Source: an uncultured Pelagibacteraceae bacterium (GTDB lineage: Bacteria; Pseudomonadota; Alphaproteobacteria; Pelagibacterales; Pelagibacteraceae). Taken from it: a DNA stretch of 64,000 bases. Position numbers and translations under genes: made by a program. Of the stretch, positions 38,113 through 46,422 are shown one piece after another; position 1 is the first letter of the stretch; every line of letters begins with the position of its first letter. Under the pieces are notes generated by a model. It worked only from the letters and a program-made list of their open reading frames with translations, was not told where the DNA came from and did no database searches. Where the stretch lies: assembly GCA_902561075.1 (NCBI GenBank), contig CACEOC010000001.1:85016-149015 (forward strand), read 5' to 3'.

Positions 38113-38520
38113 ATGGAATTAAATATTTTAAAAATTGCATCAGATACATCACATAATAAAATATTAAATAATTTTACTCATAGAGCGTATAAAAAAAATC
38201 CAATGTGTGGTGATTACATAATTTTTAAAATTTATATGAAAAAACAAATAATTGAAGATATAAGCTATGAAACTAAGTCATGTATTTACTGTCAAGCATC
38301 CGCCAGTTTAATTTCAAAACACTTTTTAAAAAAGAAATTAGTATACGTAGTTAAAGTTATAAAATTGACAAATCAATATTATAAAAATCATGATATTGAA
38401 ATTTCTGGGGTTATGAAAAAAATATTTAATAAAAAAAATTTAAAAAGGAAAGAATGTATATACTTACCGATCAAGGCTTTGTCTGGAGCATTAAAAATTG
38501 AGAATTTATTTAACCAATAA
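38113..38520 (+). CDS. IscU/SufU/NifU-N-like iron-sulfur scaffold
   Basis: 135 aa. Three family positions are present: Cys and Asp in NPMCGDY (near 32), a second Cys in SCIYCQASASLISK (near 55, with an additional Cys three residues earlier), and a third in KRKECIYLPIKAL (near 118). These are the Fe-S or Zn ligands of SufU and IscU proteins. It stands alone, with no other suf or isc genes in the window. Lys-rich insertion of local low complexity. An earlier ATG at about 38105 is out of frame. Confidence 0.72.
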   Translation: MELNILKIASDTSHNKILNNFTHRAYKKNPMCGDYIIFKIYMKKQIIEDISYETKSCIYCQASASLISKHFLKKKLVYVVKVIKLTNQYYKNHDIEISGVMKKIFNKKNLKRKECIYLPIKALSGALKIENLFNQ

Positions 38521-38596
38521 TAAAATTATTTTTTACCATTAAACCAATACCTATCCCTAATATTAAAGCTAAAATTAGTCTTGTTCTTCGGTTCAT
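38510..38596 (-). CDS. Candidate 28-aa membrane microprotein after livM
   Basis: An ATG immediately follows the livM stop codon on the same strand (TAA then ATG with no gap). It opens a 28-codon frame: MNRRTRLILALILGIGIGL, then VKNNFIIG, and TAA. It has a basic start and a Gly-rich hydrophobic stretch that could form one membrane helix. It overlaps the end of the convergent IscU-like gene by 11 bp. It occupies an otherwise empty gap. There is no homology I can name, and chance is possible. Confidence 0.35.
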   Translation of the reverse strand: MNRRTRLILALILGIGIGLMVKNNFIIG

Positions 38597-39634
38597 TTAT
38601 GATTTTTTATTATTAATTAGACCAATTATTTTTGTTTTAGTAGTATCCCATAACTTTGCCATTCCTAGAGGCTCATAAATCATAAATATTATCATTAAAA
38701 CACCAAAAACAACTTGTTCAATTGCTGATATAATTGTGGCATCTATTGCCCCATGGAATACATTATTTCCTATATAATTAAGTAAGACTGGGAATAATAA
38801 GATAAATCCAGCTCCAATAAATGCACCATTTATTGTTCCTAGACCACCTAATATAACCATAAATAAAACCTTAAAGGATAATTTAATGTCAAATGCTACT
38901 GGTTCTAATGATTTCAAATATGTAAATGCAAAAAGAGCTCCGGCAACACCACAATAAAATGAACTTATCGCAAAAGCTTGCAATTTTGTTTTAAGCAATG
39001 ATACACCCATCGACTCTGCCGCAATATCCATATCTCTTACCGACATCCAATTTCTCCCTGTGCTACCTCGAGCCATATTCATTGCAATTAGTGTCATCGG
39101 CGTTACCACGGCAACAATGACTAAGTACATTTCAATAGGAGAAGTAAATGGTTTTCCCATGATTACTATATCTTGGGCAGTGATAATTCCTGAAGAGTCG
39201 TAATTTTTAAACCAACCAAATTTATCTATCATCCATATAATAAAAAATTGGGAAGCAAGCGTTGCAACCATTAAATAAATTCCCCTTACTCTTAAACTTG
39301 GTAACCCGAATAATATACCAAATGCTGCAGCAATTAACCCTGATATTAATAATGCACCTACGAAAGGAATACCCGGAACTCTTAATATTAGATTAAAACA
39401 TGCAAATGCCCCAGCTGCCATAAATCCTGCAGCACCTAGAGCTAGTTGACCCGTGTATCCCATAATAATTTGTTGTCCAATTGTAGCTAAAGCAAGACAT
39501 AACCATGGAATTAATATCGAGGTATACCAGTATCCTGATGATACGGTCATTGGAATAACTACGACACCGACAATTAATAAAATAGCAAGATTTATTAAAT
39601 CACCTCTAGTATATGTCATGAAAATTGGCTTCAT
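38597..39634 (-). CDS. livM: Branched-chain amino acid-type ABC transporter permease LivM
   Basis: 345 aa membrane subunit with about nine to ten TMs. GQLALGAAGFMAAGAFACF is the conserved LivM segment, and GLPSLRVRGIYLMVATLA and GGLGTINGAFIGAGFILLFP follow. The start ATG at 39634 lies 3 bp after livH. Substrate of this class may be branched-chain amino acids, urea, amides or other small polar compounds; only the binding protein could tell. Confidence 0.9.
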   Translation of the reverse strand: MKPIFMTYTRGDLINLAILLIVGVVVIPMTVSSGYWYTSILIPWLCLALATIGQQIIMGYTGQLALGAAGFMAAGAFACFNLILRVPGIPFVGALLISGLIAAAFGILFGLPSLRVRGIYLMVATLASQFFIIWMIDKFGWFKNYDSSGIITAQDIVIMGKPFTSPIEMYLVIVAVVTPMTLIAMNMARGSTGRNWMSVRDMDIAAESMGVSLLKTKLQAFAISSFYCGVAGALFAFTYLKSLEPVAFDIKLSFKVLFMVILGGLGTINGAFIGAGFILLFPVLLNYIGNNVFHGAIDATIISAIEQVVFGVLMIIFMIYEPLGMAKLWDTTKTKIIGLINNKKS

Positions 39635-39637
39635 ATT

Positions 39638-40546
39638 TTAAACTCTCCTAATAATTTTTTCTCCAAATAAACCTTCAGGTCTGTATAACAAAAAGAAAAT
39701 TGCTAATACGTATGGCGCCCATCCCTCAATGGCACCTCCGAAAAATGGTCCAATGTATACCTCTAAAACTTTTTCAACAGCCCCAATTAGTAAACCGCCA
39801 ATTATGGCTCCAGGAATTGAAGAAAATCCGCCAATGATAAGTACAGGAAGCGCTTTTAATGCTAGATCAACTAATGCAAATTGTACCCCTGCTCTTGCGC
39901 CCCACATCATTCCAGCTACTAAAGCAACTACTCCAGCTGCTGACCACACAAGAAGCATAATATGTTTTAATGGAATTCCAATTGAACTTGCTGCACCAGC
40001 ATCATCTGCTACTGCTCTTAATCCAAGTCCCATTTTGGTATATTTAAATAATAAAGTAAGACCTATAATCATACCGAAGGCAACTATTCCAGCAGTTAAG
40101 TCGATCGCACTAATAAATAATTTTAAGTTATCTGCAATCCATGGAATTGGAAAATCCTTAATCCCTAAATCTAGTCTTCTTACCTCTACTCCCCACATTG
40201 CTTGAGCAAGACCTTCTAAAACATAACCTAGTCCTATAGTTGCCATTAGCAAAGTATCTTCGCTCTGGTTCATTAAAGGTCTTAAAACTAGTCTCTCAGT
40301 GCATAAGCCCACGATTATCATTAAAAATACAGCTAAAAAGAATGCTAGAACAAATGGCACATTAAAATCCTGCATAAATCCAACGAATGCAAGAACTGCA
40401 AAGAATACCATGGCTCCTTGAGAAAAGTTAAATGTAGCTGATGCTTTATAAATTAAAACAAACCCTAAAGCCACAAGAGAATACATTGTGCCTGCAAGCA
40501 AGCCTCCAACTACAACTTCAATAAAAAATAATATTTGATCAGCCAT
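39638..40546 (-). CDS. livH: Branched-chain amino acid-type ABC transporter permease LivH
   Basis: 302 aa with eight or so TMs. VGGLLAGTMYSLVALGFVLIYKASATFNFSQGAMV is the LivH N-terminal signature (seen here in overlapping parts), then MGLGLRAVADDAGAASSIGI, the coupling-helix region, and GGFSSIPGAIIGGLLIGAVE. It lies 3 bp after livG and 3 bp before livM. Confidence 0.92.
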   Translation of the reverse strand: MADQILFFIEVVVGGLLAGTMYSLVALGFVLIYKASATFNFSQGAMVFFAVLAFVGFMQDFNVPFVLAFFLAVFLMIIVGLCTERLVLRPLMNQSEDTLLMATIGLGYVLEGLAQAMWGVEVRRLDLGIKDFPIPWIADNLKLFISAIDLTAGIVAFGMIIGLTLLFKYTKMGLGLRAVADDAGAASSIGIPLKHIMLLVWSAAGVVALVAGMMWGARAGVQFALVDLALKALPVLIIGGFSSIPGAIIGGLLIGAVEKVLEVYIGPFFGGAIEGWAPYVLAIFFLLYRPEGLFGEKIIRRV

Positions 40547-40549
40547 AAT

Positions 40550-41341
40550 CTAGTGTTCTACTCCTAAATATGCATCGATAACTCTTTGATTAGCTCTTAC
40601 TTCATCAGGTGTTCCGTCACCAATAACTTTACCATAATCCAATACTACAACTCTGTCTGATATATCCATCACTACTCCCATATCATGTTCGATCAAAACC
40701 ATTGTAGTTCCTATTTCGTCATTTACTTTCAGAATAAATCTACACATTTCTCTTTTTTCTTCTACATTCATTCCGGCCATAGGTTCATCTAATAATATTA
40801 AATTTGCATCTGTTGCCAAAGCTCTTCCAAGTTCTACTTTTTTTTGCAAACCGTAAGGTAATTTTCCTACAGGTGTATTTTTAATGTCCTCAATTTCTAA
40901 AAATTCCACTATTTCCTCACATCTATCTCTGTTAACTTTTTCCTCTCTTTTTGCTTTAGGTAATTGTAATGCTACCTCCATAAAGTTTGAAGTTGTGTGA
41001 AGTTTTCTTCCAACTAATATGTTATCCAAAACTGACATTCTTTTAAACAAAGCCAAGTTTTGAAATGTTCTTGATATTCCTTTCTGTGCCATAATATTTG
41101 GTGTTACTTTTTTAATTTCTTCCCCTTTATAAGTAACAGACCCAACTTGAGGTTTATAAATACCGTTAATACAGTTTAACATTGAGCTTTTTCCTGCCCC
41201 GTTTGGCCCAATTATTGCTCTTATTTCATGTTCTAATACATCAAACGATGTATCAGTAATCGCTTTTACACCACCAAAACTTAAAGAAATATTTTTTACT
41301 TCTAAGACTGGTCCTCCAATTGCAAAATTTCTATCAGCCAT
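40550..41341 (-). CDS. livG: Branched-chain amino acid-type ABC transporter ATPase LivG
   Basis: 263 aa. Walker A IIGPNGAGKSSMLN, QKGISRTFQNLALF, LPYGLQKKVELGRALA as the signature region (with PYG in place of the usual LSGG), Walker B LILLDEPMAGM, and IEHDMGVVMDISDRV. It overlaps livF by 8 bp. It forms a heterodimer with LivF in this transporter type. Confidence 0.93.
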   Translation of the reverse strand: MADRNFAIGGPVLEVKNISLSFGGVKAITDTSFDVLEHEIRAIIGPNGAGKSSMLNCINGIYKPQVGSVTYKGEEIKKVTPNIMAQKGISRTFQNLALFKRMSVLDNILVGRKLHTTSNFMEVALQLPKAKREEKVNRDRCEEIVEFLEIEDIKNTPVGKLPYGLQKKVELGRALATDANLILLDEPMAGMNVEEKREMCRFILKVNDEIGTTMVLIEHDMGVVMDISDRVVVLDYGKVIGDGTPDEVRANQRVIDAYLGVEH

Positions 41342-42161
41342 TAATTAACCTTTTTTTCCTCTTTTTTCCTTCTTCTTTAAGCACATCTCTAAAGTTTTTT
41401 CTTCCCTCTTTAGAAATACCTAAATATAACTCTTTTACTTTATCATCGTTTAGCAGGCTTTTTGCTGTGCCCTCTAACATCACTTTTCCTGTTTCAATTA
41501 TGTATCCATGATCAGCATTTTTAAGTGCAACGTTAGTGTTTTGCTCCGCTAGTAAAACGCTTACCCCTTCTTTTTCATTTAATTCTTTTACAATATTAAA
41601 TATTTCCGCAACAAGCTGTGGCGCCAACCCCATTGATGGCTCATCTAACAACAGCATTTTAGGCTTTGCCATCATCGCCCGAGCTACTGCTATCATTTGT
41701 TGTTCTCCACCCGAAGTAAACCCTGCTTGACTTTTTCTTCTCTCTTTTAGTCTAATAAAGTATCCATAGATTTTTTCTAATTCTTGATTTATGTCACCTC
41801 TTGATAATTTTCTTGAATATGCTCCGCTTATAATATTTTCTTCTACTGTCAAATGGCCAAAACATCTTCTTCCTTCTAAGACCTGTACCATTCCCATATT
41901 CACCATTTGTGACGGGTTTTGTTTTTCAATAGAGTTCCCATCATAATTGATAGTACCTCCTGTAACCTTTCCACGTTCAGAGGCTAGCATAGTAGATATT
42001 GATTTTAAAGTTGTGCTTTTCCCTGCTCCGTTTCCACCTAATAAAGCAACTATTTTCCCTTTAGGCACATTAAGAGTTACATCATGTAGAGCTAAAATAA
42101 CATTATCGTAAACAACTTTGACATTTTTAAGTTCTAAAATATTTGATGATACAGAACTCAT
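41334..42161 (-). CDS. livF: Branched-chain amino acid-type ABC transporter ATPase LivF
   Basis: 275 aa. LELKNVKVVYDNVILALHDV, Walker A LLGGNGAGKSTTLK, MVQVLEGRRCFGHLTVEENI, a TSGGEQQMIAVARAMM signature and Walker B MLLLDEPSMGLAP. The C-terminal extension (about residues 245-275) is Lys-rich and unusual in length for LivF. It lies 122 bp after livK, with a hairpin between. Confidence 0.93.
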   Translation of the reverse strand: MSSVSSNILELKNVKVVYDNVILALHDVTLNVPKGKIVALLGGNGAGKSTTLKSISTMLASERGKVTGGTINYDGNSIEKQNPSQMVNMGMVQVLEGRRCFGHLTVEENIISGAYSRKLSRGDINQELEKIYGYFIRLKERRKSQAGFTSGGEQQMIAVARAMMAKPKMLLLDEPSMGLAPQLVAEIFNIVKELNEKEGVSVLLAEQNTNVALKNADHGYIIETGKVMLEGTAKSLLNDDKVKELYLGISKEGRKNFRDVLKEEGKKRKKRLING

Positions 42162-42201
42162 AAATTTTATATTCCTCTAGTATTGTTACTTAGACTTTAA
42201 T

Positions 42202-42260
42202 ACTGGGGGAGTTTATAAAATTTTTTGAAAAATTCAAAAACATTTTTTTACTCCCCCAAT
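42202..42260 (-). terminator. Strong hairpin between livK and livFGHM
   Basis: An 11-bp arm pair (42202-42212 ACTGGGGGAGT and 42250-42260 ACTCCCCCAAT, one mismatch) encloses a second AT-rich inner stem (TTTTTGAA / TTCAAAAA, 42222-42240). In a GC-poor genome a C5/G5 stem is striking. No U-run follows on the minus strand, so it may act as an attenuator or as a 3' stabiliser of livK mRNA rather than as a classic intrinsic terminator. It would raise the amount of binding protein over membrane subunits. Confidence 0.6.
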
Positions 42261-42283
42261 ATAATTTTATATTAAGGTCAACC

Positions 42284-43621
42284 TTAACACTTCTTAGGTG
42301 TTATGTTGTTTTCCTTAGCAAATTTAGCTGCTGAGGCTTCTACTAGTCCTCTAATAAATGCAGGGTCTAATGGAGCTTCCCAACCAGTTACCTGATTGAA
42401 CTTCTTACCATCCCATTGCATTACAGCAAATTTACCAGCACCTTCATGGTTTGCGCATGAAATAGCAAATGGGGCTAACATTCCGTCAACACCTAGCTCT
42501 TTCATTCTAGCTTCAGTCATATTAATTGCTTCATAACCATCTCTAAACTCAGCACCATTTACTGCTTTACCAACTTTGTTATGCATTTTTTGAGCATTTC
42601 TTAAACCCTCAATCCACATAACAGCAGCACCTAGTCCTCTATTCCAGTATACTGAACCAATTCTACTTTCATCTGCTAAGTTTCCTTTTCCAGCACCATA
42701 TACTTTATTTTTAATTTCTTTAACAAGTGGATATTCACCTGGTAAAGCATTTGCTACTGCGTATGTTCCAATTGCTGCATCGCCAGCAGGATACATATCC
42801 TCCTCGGCTGCTCCAAAAGTTACATACATCATACGGTCTCTAGGAAAATTAATTCTTGCAGCATTAGTCATTGCTGTTGAGTTCATACCAGAACCTGCAC
42901 CCCAGAAAGTTACCCAGTCAGGTTTTTCTTTTCTGATTTGCAGCCACTGAGATTGTTGCTCTAATCCTGGAGGTGGAATTGAAATCTCTACTAACTCCGT
43001 TCCCCAGTCTGCACAAATTTTTCTCATAGCTGGTAATGGCTCTCTTCCGTAAGCAGAGTCAATGTGTAAATGAACGATTTTTTTACCTTTCATCTTATCT
43101 ATACCACCTTCGATTTCAGCCATAAACTTTAATTTAACTGCGATTTGTGACCAATAGTGACTTGCAGCATTAAATACCCAAGGCCATACTCTTCCATCAG
43201 CACCGTCAGTTCTTCCATAACCATACTGAGCTAAAACAACATTGTCTTTAGCCATACGGTTGATTACTGCGTATGCTCCTGGTGTTCCTAAAGTATCAAA
43301 GACTACAATTCTTTGACCATCTTTTTCTAATAATCGCTGATAACACTCAACTGTTTTAACTGCGTTATACTCAGTTTCACATTCCTGCCAAGTAAGCATC
43401 ACACCATTTACTCCGCCAGTCATATTTACGTAGTTCAGGTAATCAATTTGAGCTCCGTAATAACCTGTACCCATTGCTGAATAAGGTCCTACACGACTAC
43501 TTGCAATTGGAAAGTATTGAGTTTCTGCACTATTTGCAGTTTGAGGTATAGCGAGTGAAGAAAATAAAGCTACTACTACTGTTAGAGTAGAAGCTAGCTT
43601 TTTAAACGTTTTTGCTAACAT
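42284..43621 (-). CDS. livK: ABC transporter substrate-binding protein (LivK/AmiC type)
   Basis: 445 aa periplasmic type I binding protein, longer than E. coli LivK (about 370). Signal peptide with LASTLTVVVALFSSLAIPQTANSA, then ETQYFPIASSRVGPYSAMGTGYYGAQIDY as the ligand-binding lobe. Many Trp and Met residues and a normal amino-acid composition suggest high expression. The ATG is preceded by GGGAGGG (about 43625-43631), the strongest Shine-Dalgarno seen in the window. Ligand not inferable; relatives of this subgroup are found next to amide or urea genes. First gene of the liv operon. Confidence 0.88.
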   Translation of the reverse strand: MLAKTFKKLASTLTVVVALFSSLAIPQTANSAETQYFPIASSRVGPYSAMGTGYYGAQIDYLNYVNMTGGVNGVMLTWQECETEYNAVKTVECYQRLLEKDGQRIVVFDTLGTPGAYAVINRMAKDNVVLAQYGYGRTDGADGRVWPWVFNAASHYWSQIAVKLKFMAEIEGGIDKMKGKKIVHLHIDSAYGREPLPAMRKICADWGTELVEISIPPPGLEQQSQWLQIRKEKPDWVTFWGAGSGMNSTAMTNAARINFPRDRMMYVTFGAAEEDMYPAGDAAIGTYAVANALPGEYPLVKEIKNKVYGAGKGNLADESRIGSVYWNRGLGAAVMWIEGLRNAQKMHNKVGKAVNGAEFRDGYEAINMTEARMKELGVDGMLAPFAISCANHEGAGKFAVMQWDGKKFNQVTGWEAPLDPAFIRGLVEASAAKFAKENNITPKKC

Positions 43622-43666
43622 TTTCCCTCCCTATTTTAAGTATGTTAAACATTCTTAGTTGTTATG

Positions 43667-43695
43667 ATTAAAGCACATAGATGAATTTTGTGCAA
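43667..43695 (-). promoter_or_regulatory. Candidate sigma-70 promoter of livK
   Basis: TTGCAC (43695-43690), 17 bp, TTTAAT (43672-43667), read on the minus strand. Start near 43660 would give a leader of about 38 nt that holds the GGGAGGG ribosome-binding site. The rest of the 207 bp gap 43622-43828 is AT-rich; on the plus strand TATAAT at 43772-43777 may be the -10 of the HPP gene, but I see no good -35. Confidence 0.45.
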
Positions 43696-43828
43696 ATATT
43701 TCTTAAAAACATTCTAATAAAAAAAACAAAATACAACTTCAAGAGGAATATTAACAATCTAGGATTGTATATATAATATTTTATTTAATAGTGAAAAATT
43801 AATTATTGTATTAGAGATTTATTTACTT

Positions 43829-44305
43829 ATGAAATTATCAGAGATCAAACAAGCAATTTTGGCAGGTTTTTTTTCAGTAGTTACAATATCAGCTCTAACT
43901 TTATTAACTTATAAAACCGAATTAGGGATATTTCTTGTGGCATCTTTTGGGTCAACAATGGTTTTACTATACGGATATCCTGAAAGTCCATTTGCACAAC
44001 CAAAAAATATTTTTTTTGGTCACTTTTTAACATCTATAGTTGGTGTTATTTTTGTAAATTTTATACCGCTACCTATTTTTATTACGATACCTTTGGCCGT
44101 AGGATTAGGAGTTTCTTTAATGATCATCTTTGGTGTTACACACCCACCAGCAGGAGGAAATCCTATAATAGTAATAATAGGATCCGCCTCATTCGACTAT
44201 ATTTTAAGCCCAATTATTATTGGAAGTATAATAGTTTTGGTGTTTGGAGTAATTCTAAACAGATTTATTTTAAAGAAAGAGTATCCAAAAAAAATAAAAT
44301 TTTAA
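43829..44305 (+). CDS. HPP-family membrane protein
   Basis: 158 aa with four to five TMs. The signature GVTHPPAGGNPIIV (HPP at about residue 112) defines the HPP family, and FGSTMVLLYGYPESPFAQPKNIFFGH is the conserved N-terminal part. Some plant and cyanobacterial members move nitrite. The next gene on the same strand, 101 bp on, is formate dehydrogenase; formate and nitrite are similar small anions, so formate transport is a hypothesis. Confidence 0.82.
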   Translation: MKLSEIKQAILAGFFSVVTISALTLLTYKTELGIFLVASFGSTMVLLYGYPESPFAQPKNIFFGHFLTSIVGVIFVNFIPLPIFITIPLAVGLGVSLMIIFGVTHPPAGGNPIIVIIGSASFDYILSPIIIGSIIVLVFGVILNRFILKKEYPKKIKF

Positions 44306-44321
44306 TGAAACTAAATATCAT

Positions 44322-44349
44322 TTGCAGAGAAGGTTTTATATGCTAGACT
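44322..44349 (+). promoter_or_regulatory. Candidate promoter of formate dehydrogenase
   Basis: TTGCAG (44322-44327), 16 bp, TAGACT (44344-44349), about 55 bp before the ATG. A clear AAAGGAGAGAG ribosome-binding site lies at 44391-44401. The gap to the HPP gene holds no terminator, so co-transcription with HPP is also possible. Confidence 0.3.
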
Positions 44350-44406
44350 TTACTGAAAAATAAGACAGTAGATTTCATAAGAATTTATTAAAAGGAGAGA
44401 GAAAAA

Positions 44407-45606
44407 ATGAAAGTACTTTGTATATTATACGACGATCCTAAAGGGGGAATGCCAAAATCCTACCCTCTTTCGGAATTACCAAAAATTGAAAAATATCCAG
44501 ACGGTATGACGCTTCCATCACCAAAAGGTAGGGATTATACGCCTGGTCAACTATTAGGATGTGTATCCGGCGAGCTTGGTTTAAGAAAATTTTTAGAGAG
44601 CAATGGTCACGAATTAATAGTAACTAATAGCAAAGATGGAGACGGATGTGAGGCAGATAAACATATTATTGATGCGGATATAGTAATTTCCCAACCATTC
44701 TTTCCTTACTATTTAACTAAAGAAAGAATTGCTAAAGCAAAAAATCTAAAAATGGCAATTACAGCAGGGATAGGTTCAGACCATGTAGATTTGCAAGCAG
44801 CGATGGATAATAAAATAGATGTAGTTGAAGTTACATTCTGTAATTCTAGATCTGTAGCAGAACATATTGTAATGATGATTGTGTCAATGGTAAGAGATTA
44901 CCACAATCAACACAGAATAGTAAATGAGGGTGGTTGGAATATAGCTGATGCTGTTCAAAGATCTTACGATGTTGAAGGTATGCATATTGGTACAGTAGCA
45001 GCAGGTAGAATTGGTTTAGATGCATTAAGAAAAATGAAACCATTTGATACTCACTTGCATTATTTTGATAGACACAGATTACCTGAAAGTGTTGAAAAAG
45101 AGCTAAATTTAACTTTTCATGAAACAGTCGAGTCAATGGTGAAAGTTTGTGATGTAGTGACAATAAATTGTCCTCTTCATCCAGAAACTGAAAACTTATT
45201 CGATGATGCAATGATTAGCAAAATGAAAAAAGGTGCTTACATTGTGAATACAGCGAGAGGTAAAATCTGTAATCGTGATGCAATTGCAAAAGCATTAAAA
45301 AGTGGTCAGCTAAGTGGTTATGCTGGAGATGTATGGTTCCCACAACCTGCACCAAACGATCACGTTTGGAGAAGTATGCCAAATCACGGAATGACACCTC
45401 ATACATCTGGAACATCTTTAACAGCACAAGCTAGATATGCTGATGGTGTAAGAGAAATATTAGAATGTTTCTTTGATGGCACAGAAATAAGAAATCAATA
45501 CTTAATTGTAAAAGATGGTCAATTAGCCGGTATGGGTGCTCACTCATACAGTAAAGGATCTGCAACAAGCGGGTCTGAAGAGGCTGCTAAATACAAAAAA
45601 GCTTAA
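44407..45606 (+). CDS. fdh: NAD-dependent formate dehydrogenase
   Basis: Oxidises formate to CO2 with NAD+, without metal or other cofactors. 399 aa, almost the length of the Pseudomonas sp. 101 enzyme. D-2-hydroxyacid dehydrogenase family: GIGSDHVDLQAA (substrate loop), VEVTFCNSRSVAEH, the Rossmann GTVAAGRIGLDALR, FDRHRLP with the Asp that selects NAD, VNTARGKICN with the catalytic Arg, and MTPHTSGT with the catalytic His. It likely disposes of one-carbon units from glycine cleavage and methyl compounds and yields NADH, as proposed for SAR11. Followed by a hairpin terminator. Confidence 0.95.
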   Translation: MKVLCILYDDPKGGMPKSYPLSELPKIEKYPDGMTLPSPKGRDYTPGQLLGCVSGELGLRKFLESNGHELIVTNSKDGDGCEADKHIIDADIVISQPFFPYYLTKERIAKAKNLKMAITAGIGSDHVDLQAAMDNKIDVVEVTFCNSRSVAEHIVMMIVSMVRDYHNQHRIVNEGGWNIADAVQRSYDVEGMHIGTVAAGRIGLDALRKMKPFDTHLHYFDRHRLPESVEKELNLTFHETVESMVKVCDVVTINCPLHPETENLFDDAMISKMKKGAYIVNTARGKICNRDAIAKALKSGQLSGYAGDVWFPQPAPNDHVWRSMPNHGMTPHTSGTSLTAQARYADGVREILECFFDGTEIRNQYLIVKDGQLAGMGAHSYSKGSATSGSEEAAKYKKA

Positions 45607-45617
45607 TCAATTTAATT

Positions 45618-45645
45618 AAGGTAGCTACATATTAGTAGCTACCTT
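45618..45645 (+). terminator. Intrinsic-type terminator after formate dehydrogenase
   Basis: Perfect 11-bp stem AAGGTAGCTAC / GTAGCTACCTT with a 6-base loop ATATTA, 12 bp after the stop codon. The right arm ends in TTATATAT rather than a long T run. It separates the formate dehydrogenase gene from msrA. Confidence 0.75.
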
Positions 45646-45688
45646 ATATATCATTCAAAAATATTTAAATTAAGATACTCTAGTTTAA

Positions 45689-46264
45689 ATGAGGTTCTTG
45701 TTACTAATAATTTATTTAATATTACCTATCAATTTTGCTTTATCTGAAAATTTAAACAAAACATATTTTGCAGGAGGATGTTTTTGGTGCATGGAAGAGT
45801 CATTTGAAAAACTGAATGGAGTCAAAGAGGTAATTTCTGGTTACTCTGGCGGTACAACGACGAATCCAACTTATAAAGAGGTAACTTTCGGCAACACTGG
45901 TCATTTCGAAGTTGTAGAGGTTATTTACGATAAAAATATAATTTCTTTCAAAGAATTACTTAAAAATTTTTGGATTAATATTGATCCTTTTGATGCCTTT
46001 GGTCAGTTTTGTGACAAGGGTTATAGCTACAGGTCAGTTGCATTTTACCAGAATGAATACGAAAAAAAAACCATTGAAGAAAGTATTATTGATATTGAAG
46101 ATAAATTTAATAAGAGAGTTGTTACATACGTTAGAGAATTTAAAGTTTTTTATAAAGCTGAGGATAAACATCAGGATTATTATCAGGAATATTTAATTAA
46201 TTACCTAATGTACAAAAAAGGCTGTGGAAGAGAGGAACTGCTTAAAAGAATTTGGAAACTTTAA
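45689..46264 (+). CDS. msrA: Exported peptide methionine sulfoxide reductase MsrA
   Basis: Reduces methionine-S-sulfoxide. 191 aa. The first 19 residues (MRFLLLIIYLILPINFALS) look like a signal peptide, so it probably works in the periplasm. AGGCFWCMEESF holds the catalytic Cys; GYSGGTTTNPTYKEV, GHFEVVEV and DKGYSYRSVAFY are family segments; Cys near 182 (KKGCGRE) may be the resolving residue. The start ATG is 43 bp after the terminator. Confidence 0.93.
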   Translation: MRFLLLIIYLILPINFALSENLNKTYFAGGCFWCMEESFEKLNGVKEVISGYSGGTTTNPTYKEVTFGNTGHFEVVEVIYDKNIISFKELLKNFWINIDPFDAFGQFCDKGYSYRSVAFYQNEYEKKTIEESIIDIEDKFNKRVVTYVREFKVFYKAEDKHQDYYQEYLINYLMYKKGCGREELLKRIWKL

Positions 46265-46422
46265 AAAAATTTATAAGACCATTTCTATTAACTTATTTGC
46301 TATTTTCAGTAGCTATTAGCTTCTATCCTACATTTAACTTTTACTCCTTTAAAGGACAATTAATTATTTTGGGAGTTTCTTTGTTTAATGGAATTTTGGG
46401 TATTTATATTAAAAAATTATAA
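46252..46422 (+). CDS. Candidate 56-aa membrane protein between msrA and the DAO-like gene
   Basis: An open frame starting with TTG at 46252 (13 bp overlap with the end of msrA) runs to TAA at 46420-46422 and fills an otherwise empty 150 bp gap. It has two hydrophobic segments: FIRPFLLTYLLFSVAISFYP and IILGVSLFNGILGIYI. This looks like a small two-helix membrane protein, and an uninterrupted frame with hydrophobic periodicity in the gap favours a real gene. No family recognised. It overlaps the end of the convergent oxidase by 6 bp. Confidence 0.5.
   Translation: METLKKFIRPFLLTYLLFSVAISFYPTFNFYSFKGQLIILGVSLFNGILGIYIKKL

Noticed and set aside
39729..40205. 158-codon open frame on the plus strand
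   Set aside because: Antisense to livH; its Pro/Ala/Ile-rich product is what reversed membrane-protein codons yield.
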